From assembly GCA_022615525.1 (NCBI GenBank), contig JAKEGN010000056.1, positions 1 through 5,050 of the forward strand: a DNA stretch of 5,050 nt. The letters are read 5' to 3'. The position numbers were made by a program, and so were the translations under genes. The DNA is from Woeseiaceae bacterium (GTDB taxonomy: Bacteria > Pseudomonadota > Gammaproteobacteria > Steroidobacterales > Woeseiaceae). Positions within the stretch are counted from its first letter, which is position 1. Every line of letters begins with the position of its first letter. Below the pieces are notes generated by a model. The model ran no database searches. It saw only the letters and a list, made by a program, of their open reading frames with translations, and had not been told where the DNA came from. This document shows positions 1 through 5,050 of this stretch, in pieces.

Positions 1-1244
1 GAAATCATGGGGATGATCGATTGCCCGGACAAACCGACCGATCGCATGACCCGGTCCATGAGATACGCCGCGCGCGCCAGGTAGCCCGAATCCTCGAGCA
101 CGATGATGAACAGGAACAGGATCAGGATCTGCGGCAGGAACACGATGACGCTGCCGACACCCGCAATGACGCCGTCCGCAACAAAACTCGCCACGGCGCC
201 CGCCGGCAAACTCGCTGCGGCCATCGATCCCAGCGCCGCGCTGCCCTGGTCGATGGCATCCATGAGCGGCGTCGCCCAGGCGAACACGGCCTGAAAAACC
301 AGCGCCATGACCACGAACAATCCGATGGTCCCCGGTACCGGCCGGTTGAACCACGAGGCAATGCGCGTACTCCAGGTCACGATCGCCGGTGCCGTCTGCT
401 GTACCTCGGCCAGGACCTCGCGCACCCAGCCGTAGCGCTGCCGCGCCTCCCGGGCGAGCGGAGGATCTTCGCCGAAGAGTTGCGCACGAATCGCATCGAC
501 GCGCGCGGCACCGCTTTCGCCCAATCTTGCGACCAGTTCCCGATAGAACACACTGTCGTGATCGATCAGCGCGCGTTCGATCTCGATGCGCGGCACCGTG
601 ACGGGCATTTCCCGGGCCAGCAGTTCCGATGCCTCGGAGAGTTCGCGCCAGAAAGTCGGCAGATCCGGCCTGCCGCTCTGCGGAATGTCATGCAGTGCGG
701 CGCGCAAGGCGTTGATGCCCTGCCCCGTGGTCGCGACGACCGGGCATACCGGCACGCCGCCCAGGCGCTTGCGCAATGCCTCGACGTCGATGCGCAGTCC
801 GCTGGCCTGTGCGGCATCGCTCATGGTCAGGGCAACGACGACCGGGAGATGCAAGGCCAGGAGCTGCTGCAACAGGTACAGGCCCTGGTAGAGATTGGTG
901 GTATCGAGCACGGCGAGGATGCCGGCAGGCGGACGGACATCGGGCATGCGCCCCAGCAATACGTCCACCGCGATGCTTTCTTCCAGCGAATGTGCGCTCA
1001 ACGCATACATGCCGGGAAGGTCGACGAGTTCCAGTGCCAGGTCGTCGAACCTGACCGTGCCGACGTGCTTTTCGACCGTGACGCCAGGATAGTTCGCGGT
1101 TCTCTGCCGCAATCCGGTCAATCGATTGAACAGGGTGCTCTTGCCGGAATTCGGATTGCCTACCACGACCAAGGTGGATGCGGCATGTTGGCGCACCGCG
1201 ATCTTATCGACCGAAACCCGCGTGATTTTCGGATCAGGGCGCAT
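1..1244 (-). CDS. feoB: FeoB ferrous iron transporter, N-terminal 414 residues (3' end beyond window)
   Basis: FeoB is the inner-membrane Fe(II) permease, with a cytosolic GTPase domain fused to a membrane channel. Reading from the ATG at 1244, the frame is open to the window edge. Visible motifs are G1 GNPNSGKST (residues 29-37), the G2 threonine in PGVTVE (T56), G3 DLPG (75-78), G4-position TMSD (140-143) and G5-position ATTGQG (171-176). A helical linker follows, then hydrophobic segments at about 306-325 and 360-383, and the family motif LEDSGYLARAAYLMDR from about 383. The sequence stops just before the expected GxGCxxPA-type gating motif. G4 has Thr where Asn is usual, and G5 has Ala-Thr where Ser-Ala or Ser-Thr is usual. 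The gene lies 41 nt after feoA on the same strand. There is no strong Shine-Dalgarno and no ATG or GTG in frame in the gap, so 1244 is the best start. Family assignment is secure; the length and intactness of the remainder are unknown. Confidence 0.96.
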   Translation of the reverse strand, partial: MRPDPKITRVSVDKIAVRQHAASTLVVVGNPNSGKSTLFNRLTGLRQRTANYPGVTVEKHVGTVRFDDLALELVDLPGMYALSAHSLEESIAVDVLLGRMPDVRPPAGILAVLDTTNLYQGLYLLQQLLALHLPVVVALTMSDAAQASGLRIDVEALRKRLGGVPVCPVVATTGQGINALRAALHDIPQSGRPDLPTFWRELSEASELLAREMPVTVPRIEIERALIDHDSVFYRELVARLGESGAARVDAIRAQLFGEDPPLAREARQRYGWVREVLAEVQQTAPAIVTWSTRIASWFNRPVPGTIGLFVVMALVFQAVFAWATPLMDAIDQGSAALGSMAAASLPAGAVASFVADGVIAGVGSVIVFLPQILILFLFIIVLEDSGYLARAAYLMDRVMRSVGLSGQSIIPMI

Positions 1245-1285
1245 GGCGTTGTACCGGGCTGGCGCGTGAGCGGCTGGTCGAGACG

Positions 1286-1519
1286 TCAGCCCTCGGCTTT
1301 CGGTGACACGGCGAAATTGCGTGCCTGCTCCCGGCGCAGTGAGATGGCGTTGCCGAAGATCCGGTATTCAAGCGGGTCACCACCGATGGCGGCGCCAGCC
1401 AGCTCGATCTCGGTGCCTTCGACGAGCCCGAGCACCATCAGGCGCTGCACCACCGGATCGGCGCTGTTGACGCCCATGATGATGTATTTTCTGCCGCGCT
1501 GTAGCGTATCGAGCGTCAT
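1286..1519 (-). CDS. feoA: FeoA, small SH3-like ferrous iron transport accessory protein
   Basis: This is a 77-residue cytosolic protein of normal FeoA size (about 75-85 residues). FeoA proteins have an SH3-like beta-barrel and are needed for FeoB activity, probably through contact with FeoB; how they work is still debated. Sequence support is the pattern L..L..G....I..V....V.QRL..LGL..GT.IEL.......DPLEYRI.GNAISLRR, which covers nearly the whole protein and ends in the typical GNAISLRREQA strand. The ATG at 1519 has a possible Shine-Dalgarno AGGGG at 1530-1534, with a 10-nt spacer. It is the first gene of the feo operon: a promoter with a Fur-box-like palindrome lies 37-66 nt upstream, and feoB begins 41 nt downstream. 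No frameshift or missing segment is visible. It is not a longer DtxR/IdeR-type regulator because the DNA-binding part is absent. Confidence 0.94.
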   Translation of the reverse strand: MTLDTLQRGRKYIIMGVNSADPVVQRLMVLGLVEGTEIELAGAAIGGDPLEYRIFGNAISLRREQARNFAVSPKAEG

Positions 1520-1555
1520 TGGCCGCGAGCCCCTGGAGTACCTGTACAGGCCCCT

Positions 1556-1585
1556 AGTTTACACAGTAATGCGAATGATTCGCAA
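1556..1585 (-). promoter_or_regulatory. Predicted sigma70 promoter of feoAB
   Basis: On the minus strand a -35-like TTGCGA (1580-1585; 4/6 to consensus) and a -10-like TAAACT (1556-1561; 4/6) are separated by 18 nt. A TG one base before the -10 gives an extended -10 (TGTGTAAACT). The predicted transcription start would be near 1549, giving a short leader of about 30 nt to feoA. The match is moderate, but its position between feoA and an overlapping Fur-type palindrome supports it. Experimental start mapping is lacking. Confidence 0.6.
1570..1584. promoter_or_regulatory. Fur box (perfect 7-1-7 palindrome)
   Basis: TGCGAAT-G-ATTCGCA is a perfect inverted repeat of 7+1+7, the same layout as the core Fur consensus TGATAAT-N-ATTATCA, differing from it at two positions per arm. 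It lies in the spacer of the predicted feoAB promoter and overlaps the -35, so bound Fe-Fur would block RNA polymerase. Iron repression of feo operons by Fur is well established in proteobacteria. The site is seen directly; binding is inferred. Confidence 0.75.
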
Positions 1586-1644
1586 TAACATTTCGCAGGT
1601 ATTTGTACTTATTGTTGCCGCGCCGGAAAGGGGTCTGTCGGAGC

Positions 1645-1659
1645 GCCGGGGGCCCCGGC
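1645..1659. repeat. GC-only palindrome upstream of the feo promoter
   Basis: GCCGGGG-G-CCCCGGC is a perfect 7-1-7 palindrome made only of G and C. It lies between the inverted-repeat element and the feo promoter, about 60 nt upstream of the -35. With a one-base centre it is more likely a protein site or chance GC-rich sequence than a hairpin. Apart from this, 1586-1675 shows nothing I can name. Confidence 0.35.
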
Positions 1660-1675
1660 CAGGACGCCGGCTAAG

Positions 1676-1706
1676 ACAAAAAGGTGCCGGGTTTATTTGG
1701 CGACTA
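1676..1706 (+). repeat. Left inverted-repeat arm
   Basis: This 31-bp arm begins ACAAAAAGGTGCCGG and ends CGACTA. It differs from the complement of the right arm only at 1691, 1699 and 1700. Each difference is a G facing a T in the right arm, so a plus-strand RNA or single-stranded DNA would pair through G-U/G-T wobbles along the whole arm. Confidence 0.85.
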
Positions 1707-1810
1707 AGCAGGGCACGGCGGTCGGGGGGGAGGCCTGTGACGGGAATCAAGCGGACCGCAGGGAGCCATCCCACAAACGACCAGCCCGGTGACTGTCCGA
1801 TGCTCATTTA

Positions 1811-1841
1811 TAGTCGTTAAATAAATCCGGCACCTTTTTGT
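1811..1841 (-). repeat. Right inverted-repeat arm
   Basis: This 31-bp arm begins TAGTCG and ends CCGGCACCTTTTTGT on the plus strand, and is the inverse complement of 1676-1706 apart from 1817, 1818 and 1826. It is the arm nearer the kinase gene, whose stop codon lies 18 nt away. Confidence 0.85.
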
Positions 1842-1859
1842 GCGCTGGCGGGGCCTGGA

Positions 1860-3164
1860 TCAGGTATTGGCGTTTCCGTCGCCCTGCAGGCGGGTGATCA
1901 TCGAGCGCAGGAACACCTTGTTGAAGCGCAGCTGGCAGGCCTGTGACACCTGTTCCATCAGGGTCGAGCTGACGCGAAGAATGGTGACGGCGCCCTGCGC
2001 CTTGATCGAGGCCGTTCTCTTGGCGCCGCGGACATAGCTGGTCTCGCCGAAACAGTCGCCGTCTTCGAGCACACCGAGGCTCTTGCCGTTCGCCTCCACC
2101 GCCGCCTGGCCGGACACGATGATGTAGAAACGGTCGTCCATTTCTCCTTCGCGAACGATTTCCTCCGCGTCCTTGTATTCGTGCCAGTCGCTGGCACGCA
2201 ATACTTCCCAGATCTCTGCGTGCGAGAACTCGTGGAAAAACGTGAGCGTGCGCAGCAGGTCGAAATGCTCCTGGTTGTCCAGGCTGTCGTACTTGGCGCG
2301 CAGGTCCTGGTAGACGCGGGTCAGGTCGGCCGCCATGACGCTGCCGGTCGCGCAGCGTTTCGCGGGATCCTTTTGCATCGCCATGACGACGACGTTTTCC
2401 AGCTCCTCCGGAATGTCGTCGCGATAGGTGTGGATCGGCGGCGGCGTCGCATAAACGATCTGGTGCAGGAGTTTCGACAGGTTATCGGCGCGGAACGGCC
2501 GGAACCCGGTCAGCAATTCGTACAGCACGGCGCCCAGCGAATAGAGGTCCGATCGCGGTGTCAGCTCTTCGGACTGAACCTGCTCCGGCGACATGTAACT
2601 CGGACTGCCGGCAATGCCCTCGATCCTCGAGATATCCGAATCCGTGCAGATGGCAATACCGAAGTCGATGATGCGCACATCGTTGTCGATGGTCAGCATC
2701 ACGTTGCTCGGTTTGATGTCGCGATGAATGACCCCGCGGCCGTGTGCGTAATGCAATGCTTTGGCGCACTTGTAAATTATCTCAACGACGTCGTCGACGC
2801 GCAGCAGGTTGTCGGGTTTGCAATAGGCTGCCAGAGTGCGGGCTCCCTGGATGTGCTCGGTAACGACGTAGTACTTGCCGTTCTCTTCGCCAGCGTCATA
2901 GATCGGCATGATGTTCGGATGCTGCAGCATGCCGACCATGTGGGCTTCGTTGAAAAACATCTTGCGCGAGACACGGGCGCGTTCCGCGTCCACGTTTTCT
3001 TCGATGTTGTAAACCTTGATGGCGACGTCGCGGCGGTAATAGGGGTCGTGCGACAGGTACACGGTACCCGTGCTGCCCTTGCCGACCTTGTTGATGATCA
3101 CGTACTTGCCGATTTTGGCCGGCGCATCCGTGCTTCGCTTCAATTCCGTGACATTCCGGGCCAT
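1860..3164 (-). CDS. Hanks-type Ser/Thr protein kinase with C-terminal cyclic-nucleotide-binding domain
   Basis: This is a 434-residue protein. Kinase domain (about 20-286): glycine loop GKGSTGTVY (28-36), VAIK lysine K50, alpha-C glutamate E73, catalytic loop HRDIKPSN (147-154: D149, K151, N154), DFG (167-169), SPE in the APE position (192-194) and a conserved D206. All catalytic residues are present, so it should be an active RD-type kinase. CNB-like domain (about 305-425): the phosphate-binding cassette region 370-388 reads GDCFGETSYVRGAKRTASI, with FGE glutamate E374 and arginine R383 nine residues apart, as in PKA regulatory subunits. This suggests, but does not prove, cNMP binding. No signal peptide, membrane segment or PASTA repeat is visible, so it is probably cytosolic. 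The gene starts 14 nt after pgpA, in an apparent operon. Its targets and ligand are unknown; the CNB could also be a ligand-free docking domain. Confidence 0.93.
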   Translation of the reverse strand: MARNVTELKRSTDAPAKIGKYVIINKVGKGSTGTVYLSHDPYYRRDVAIKVYNIEENVDAERARVSRKMFFNEAHMVGMLQHPNIMPIYDAGEENGKYYVVTEHIQGARTLAAYCKPDNLLRVDDVVEIIYKCAKALHYAHGRGVIHRDIKPSNVMLTIDNDVRIIDFGIAICTDSDISRIEGIAGSPSYMSPEQVQSEELTPRSDLYSLGAVLYELLTGFRPFRADNLSKLLHQIVYATPPPIHTYRDDIPEELENVVVMAMQKDPAKRCATGSVMAADLTRVYQDLRAKYDSLDNQEHFDLLRTLTFFHEFSHAEIWEVLRASDWHEYKDAEEIVREGEMDDRFYIIVSGQAAVEANGKSLGVLEDGDCFGETSYVRGAKRTASIKAQGAVTILRVSSTLMEQVSQACQLRFNKVFLRSMITRLQGDGNANT

Positions 3165-3174
3165 TTTTTACCTG
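3165..3174 (-). promoter_or_regulatory. Ribosome binding site of the kinase gene
   Basis: GCAGGT with core AGG at 3171-3173 lies 6 nt before the ATG at 3164, separated by an A-rich spacer. This is the clearest Shine-Dalgarno in the window and fixes the kinase start. It lies inside a 10-bp palindrome, ACCTGCAGGT (3170-3179), that also touches the pgpA stop codon; the palindrome is too tight to form a hairpin. Confidence 0.7.
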
Positions 3175-3178
3175 CAGG

Positions 3179-3661
3179 TCAGGACATCAGCCACCTTCCA
3201 AAACCCAGTATTGATGCGGCATAGAACGCGGCGGCGAGGTCATCAAGCATAATTCCCACACCTCCGGAGAGTCTGTGATCCAGGTCCCGGATCGGCCAGG
3301 GTTTCCATACGTCGAACAGCCTGAAAAGCCCGAACGCCAAGGCCCACAGCGCGATCCCGGGCGGTACGGTCAGGAGCACCAGGTACATGGCGGCGATCTC
3401 GTCCCAGACGATCCCGGGGTGGTCGTGAACGCCCATGCGACGTGCGCTCGCTCCGCAAAGCCAGATGCCAAAGACGAACAGGACGAGGCCGATGCCGATG
3501 CGCCATTCCGGCGCCAGGTGCAGGCTGAACCAGGCGAGTGCCACGCCGAGCAGCGACCCGGCCGTGCCCGGCGCCACGGGTACCAGGCCACTGCCGAAAC
3601 CGAAGGCGCAGAAGTTCACCGGGTCCCTGAGCACCTTACGCACGGTTTCGCGATCAGTCAT
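3179..3661 (-). CDS. pgpA: Phosphatidylglycerophosphatase A
   Basis: PgpA dephosphorylates phosphatidylglycerol phosphate to phosphatidylglycerol at the inner membrane, the last step of PG synthesis. From the ATG at 3661 it has 160 residues (E. coli: about 170). Family motifs in order are FGFGSGLVPVAPGTAGSL (20-37), MGVHDHPGIVWDEIAAM (76-92) with the acidic D80, D87 and E88, FRLFDVWKPWPIRDLD (113-128) and SGGVGIMLDDLAAAFYA (132-148) with D140 and D141. Hydrophobic stretches at about 33-49, 54-70, 90-112 and 141-157 fit a four-helix membrane protein. The frame stays open upstream to 3721, but those 20 residues lie inside thiL and are not conserved. The ATG at 3661 overlaps the end of thiL by 8 nt, typical of translational coupling. 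Confidence 0.95.
   Translation of the reverse strand: MTDRETVRKVLRDPVNFCAFGFGSGLVPVAPGTAGSLLGVALAWFSLHLAPEWRIGIGLVLFVFGIWLCGASARRMGVHDHPGIVWDEIAAMYLVLLTVPPGIALWALAFGLFRLFDVWKPWPIRDLDHRLSGGVGIMLDDLAAAFYAASILGFGRWLMS
3654..3661 (-). other. thiL-pgpA overlap, ATGACTGA
   Basis: The pgpA ATG (3659-3661) lies before the thiL TGA (3654-3656) in a different frame, giving an 8-nt overlap. Such an arrangement usually means that ribosomes ending thiL restart on pgpA. It also decides the pgpA start, since no separate Shine-Dalgarno stands out. Confidence 0.85.
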
Positions 3662-4625
3662 CGGCGGCGCCCGCAAAGTGCCGGTAACCGGCGTGCCGGT
3701 AGGCAATCTCGCGGCCGGCACGCTGGCATTTCAGGGCGTTGCCCCGGGTCACGGTGCCGATCTTCGTCACCTGCACGGCATACCGTTTCGACAATTCGGC
3801 GATGTCCCCTGTGCGCGTGTTCTGTGCCGTGAACACGATTTCGTAATCGTCGCCACCGGCGAGCGCGAGCTCGATAGCCGACTCCCGGCCTTGCACCGCG
3901 AGCAACGCTGCGGACAGCGGCAGGTCATCGATCTCGATGACACCGCCCGCGCCACTTGCCACCAGCAGCTTTTCGATATCCGCAAACAACCCGTCGGAAA
4001 CGTCGATGGCCGCGGTGGCGTGCGGGGCGAGTTCGCCTGCCAGCGCGACGCGCGGCACAGGGCGTGCAAAACGCCGCAACAATTGGCGCTGGTGTTCGTT
4101 GCGCAGGTTATTGCCCTGCCACAGCGCCAGTCCGGCCGCCGCATCGCCCGGCGAGCCGGTGACATAGATATCGTCGCCGGGCTTCGCGCCCGAGCGGCGC
4201 AACGCATTTGATGGCGGCACGTCACCGCAGATCTGCACGGTGATGACGGTCTGGTCGCCTCGCGTGGTGTCGCCGCCGATCAGCGCCATGGAAAACTCGT
4301 CGGCCGCCTCGAACAGGCCGCGCGAAAATCCGTCGAGCCAGGCTGCGTCCTCACCTGCGAGCGTCAATGCAAGCGTCATCCAGCGCGGCCGCGCGCCCAT
4401 CGCGGCGATATCAGACAAATTGACCGCAACCGCGCGATAACCGATATCGGAGGCATCGAGGCCGGCGGGGTAATGCACGTCCTCCACCATCGTATCCATG
4501 ACCATCACGAGTTCCCGGTCGGGATCCGGCCTGACGATGGCGCCGTCGTCGCCGATGCCGAGGACTATCGACGGGTCCCTGCCCGAGCGGGCGAAGTAAC
4601 GGCGAATCAGTTCGAATTCATCCAC
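3654..4625 (-). CDS. thiL: Thiamine-monophosphate kinase
   Basis: ThiL phosphorylates thiamine monophosphate to thiamine diphosphate with ATP, the last step of cofactor synthesis in the cytosol. It has 323 residues, the normal family length. Visible motifs are GIGDDGAIV (23-31), DTMVEDVHY (44-52), AVNLSDIAAMGA (67-78), GGDTTRG (117-123), the glycine-rich KPGDDIYVTGSPGDAAAG region (148-165), DVSDGL (208-213) and GGDDYEI (257-263). These are the metal, nucleotide and substrate sites of the AIR-synthase/PurM-like fold. The start is a GTG at 4625: the nusB stop codon lies in the same frame seven codons upstream, with no other start between, and GEF/DEF-L-I-R-YF is the normal ThiL beginning. A weak GGGG (4634-4637) may serve as the Shine-Dalgarno. 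The stop is shared with the pgpA start (8-nt overlap). Nothing suggests damage. Confidence 0.96.
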   Translation of the reverse strand: MDEFELIRRYFARSGRDPSIVLGIGDDGAIVRPDPDRELVMVMDTMVEDVHYPAGLDASDIGYRAVAVNLSDIAAMGARPRWMTLALTLAGEDAAWLDGFSRGLFEAADEFSMALIGGDTTRGDQTVITVQICGDVPPSNALRRSGAKPGDDIYVTGSPGDAAAGLALWQGNNLRNEHQRQLLRRFARPVPRVALAGELAPHATAAIDVSDGLFADIEKLLVASGAGGVIEIDDLPLSAALLAVQGRESAIELALAGGDDYEIVFTAQNTRTGDIAELSKRYAVQVTKIGTVTRGNALKCQRAGREIAYRHAGYRHFAGAADD

Positions 4626-4643
4626 CGGCTGCGCCCCAGCGTG

Positions 4644-5050
4644 TCAGCGCGCCTCGGCGGCACGAAACCGCGTGACCGCGCGGTCGAGTACAGCATTGAC
4701 GTATTTGTGTCCGTCCACGGCGCCGAAACGCTTCGAGAGGTTGATCGCCTCGTTGATCACCACACGAAAGGGAATGTCGGCCTGCGACTCGAGCTCGTGT
4801 ATGCCGATAAGGAGTATGCCGAGTTCGACCGGGTCCAGTTGCGAAACCGGCCGATCGGCCAGGGTGCCGATGATGGCCTCGAGCGACTTGCGGGCCTCGC
4901 AGATGGCGGCAAGCTGCCGGTCGAAGTAGTCGCGATCCACCCGGGAATACTCCGGGCGCTCGCGGAACTGCGCGACCAGCTCGTCCGCGCCATGCCCGGT
5001 GAGCTGCATCTGGTACAGCGCCTGCACCAGCAGTTCACGGGCGCGGCTGC
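4644..5050 (-). CDS. nusB: NusB transcription antitermination factor (5' end beyond window)
   Basis: NusB, with NusE (ribosomal protein S10), binds BoxA RNA and forms part of the rRNA antitermination complex. The window shows 134 codons, so only a few N-terminal residues are missing compared with about 139 in E. coli. The visible start SRARELLVQALYQMQL corresponds to the E. coli RRRARECAVQALYSWQL region. Further support comes from LDPVELGILLIGIHELES, then IPFRVVINEAINLSKRFG and DGHKYVNAVLDR, the most conserved NusB block. A GTG at 5027 (codon of VQALY) could be mistaken for a start, but the conserved residues before it show that translation begins upstream, outside the window. It stops 18 nt before thiL. 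In many proteobacteria ribH lies just upstream; that cannot be seen here. Confidence 0.96.
   Translation of the reverse strand, partial: SRARELLVQALYQMQLTGHGADELVAQFRERPEYSRVDRDYFDRQLAAICEARKSLEAIIGTLADRPVSQLDPVELGILLIGIHELESQADIPFRVVINEAINLSKRFGAVDGHKYVNAVLDRAVTRFRAAEAR

Larger units (their letters stand above)
1676..1841. mobile_element. 166-bp MITE-like / REP-transposase-type non-autonomous element
   Basis: Two 31-bp inverted repeats (1676-1706 and 1811-1841, 28 of 31 matching) bracket 104 bp of unrelated sequence with no convincing coding potential. The outer part of each arm carries AAAAAGGTGCCGG followed by a TTTATTT block. From memory, ends of this style (GGTGCCGG or GGGACAG next to ATTTATTT) flank IS200-like/REP-associated tyrosine transposase genes and their derived repeats in proteobacteria; I could not check this. 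I see no flanking target-site duplication, which fits that transposase class but is also uninformative. The interior holds a G7 run (1724-1730). The element starts 18 nt after the kinase stop codon and ends about 90 nt upstream of the feo promoter. An alternative is a purely structural intergenic repeat or a long terminator. Confidence 0.65.
1676..1841. terminator. Possible bidirectional terminator formed by the inverted repeat
   Basis: On either strand the outer stem GGTGCCGG/CCGGCACC is followed by five T residues, like an intrinsic terminator tail. On the minus strand this falls just after the kinase stop and would separate the nusB-thiL-pgpA-kinase unit from feoAB. The loop is over 100 nt, far longer than a classical terminator, so the function is a guess. 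No other terminator hairpin is visible between the kinase stop and feoA. Confidence 0.3.

Noticed and set aside
1724..1730. A G7 run as a possible frameshift or G-quadruplex
   Set aside because: It is one isolated run inside non-coding DNA, so it breaks no gene, and there are not four nearby G-runs with short loops to support a quadruplex.
1559..1807. An 82-codon minus-strand frame running through the repeat element into the feo promoter
   Set aside because: It crosses the left inverted-repeat arm, the GC palindrome and the Fur box, has no visible ribosome binding site, and its product has no recognisable motif. It is more likely chance coding across non-coding DNA than a transposase remnant.
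21..1820. A 599-codon plus-strand open frame
   Set aside because: It lies codon-on-codon antisense to feoB and runs on through feoA, the promoter and the repeat element. Its product is rich in Arg, His, Gln and Asp with no domain, as expected for the complement of a GC-rich gene lacking TTA, CTA and TCA triplets in that register. The minus strand holds unmistakable FeoB and FeoA.
2181..3224. A 347-codon plus-strand open frame
   Set aside because: It is antisense to the kinase gene, whose catalytic motifs are intact. The plus product shows no recognisable domain, and I see no promoter or ribosome binding site for it.
3662..3721. A 20-residue N-terminal extension of PgpA
   Set aside because: The extension lies inside thiL, is Pro- and Thr-rich and does not resemble PgpA starts. 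The ATG at 3661 fits the family length and the overlap pattern.
3275..4211. Overlapping plus-strand frames of 185 and 258 codons
   Set aside because: They are complements of pgpA and thiL, both clearly coding on the minus strand with conserved motifs. The composition is Arg-, Ala- and Pro-rich with no family resemblance.

Overview
The window looks like chromosomal sequence from a GC-rich proteobacterium, most likely a gammaproteobacterium. The gene order nusB-thiL-pgpA, the close match of the NusB and PgpA signatures to those of E. coli, and a FeoA/FeoB iron system point that way; I cannot name a genus. Every convincing gene is on the minus strand, so transcription runs from high to low coordinates. 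Several long plus-strand open frames are shadows of these genes.

Positions 5050 to about 1860 read as one compact transcription unit. It holds nusB (5' end cut by the window edge), then thiL (18-nt gap, GTG start), then pgpA (8-nt overlap with thiL), then a 434-residue Hanks-type Ser/Thr kinase with a C-terminal cyclic-nucleotide-binding-type domain (14-nt gap, good ribosome binding site). The first three are housekeeping genes for rRNA antitermination, thiamine diphosphate synthesis and phosphatidylglycerol synthesis. The kinase is the accessory, possibly regulatory, member.

Positions 1520 to 1859 (340 nt) contain no gene. The part next to the kinase stop is a 166-bp element bounded by 31-bp imperfect inverted repeats (1676-1706 and 1811-1841, 28/31 matching). 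It resembles a MITE or REP-transposase-associated element, has no transposase of its own, and could also act as a terminator. Next come a GC-rich palindrome (1645-1659) and the feo promoter, which has a perfect 7-1-7 Fur-box-like palindrome (1570-1584) in its spacer.

Positions 1519 to 1 hold feoA and the first 414 codons of feoB, a ferrous iron uptake operon that is probably repressed by Fe-Fur. FeoB runs off the left edge. Its G domain departs from the canonical G4 and G5 motifs (TMSD where NxxD is expected, and AT where SA/ST is expected).

The least ordinary items are the kinase-CNB protein joined to a housekeeping operon, the inverted-repeat element, and the altered guanine-recognition motif of FeoB. 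I see no CRISPR, phage, toxin-antitoxin or clearly new multi-gene system.
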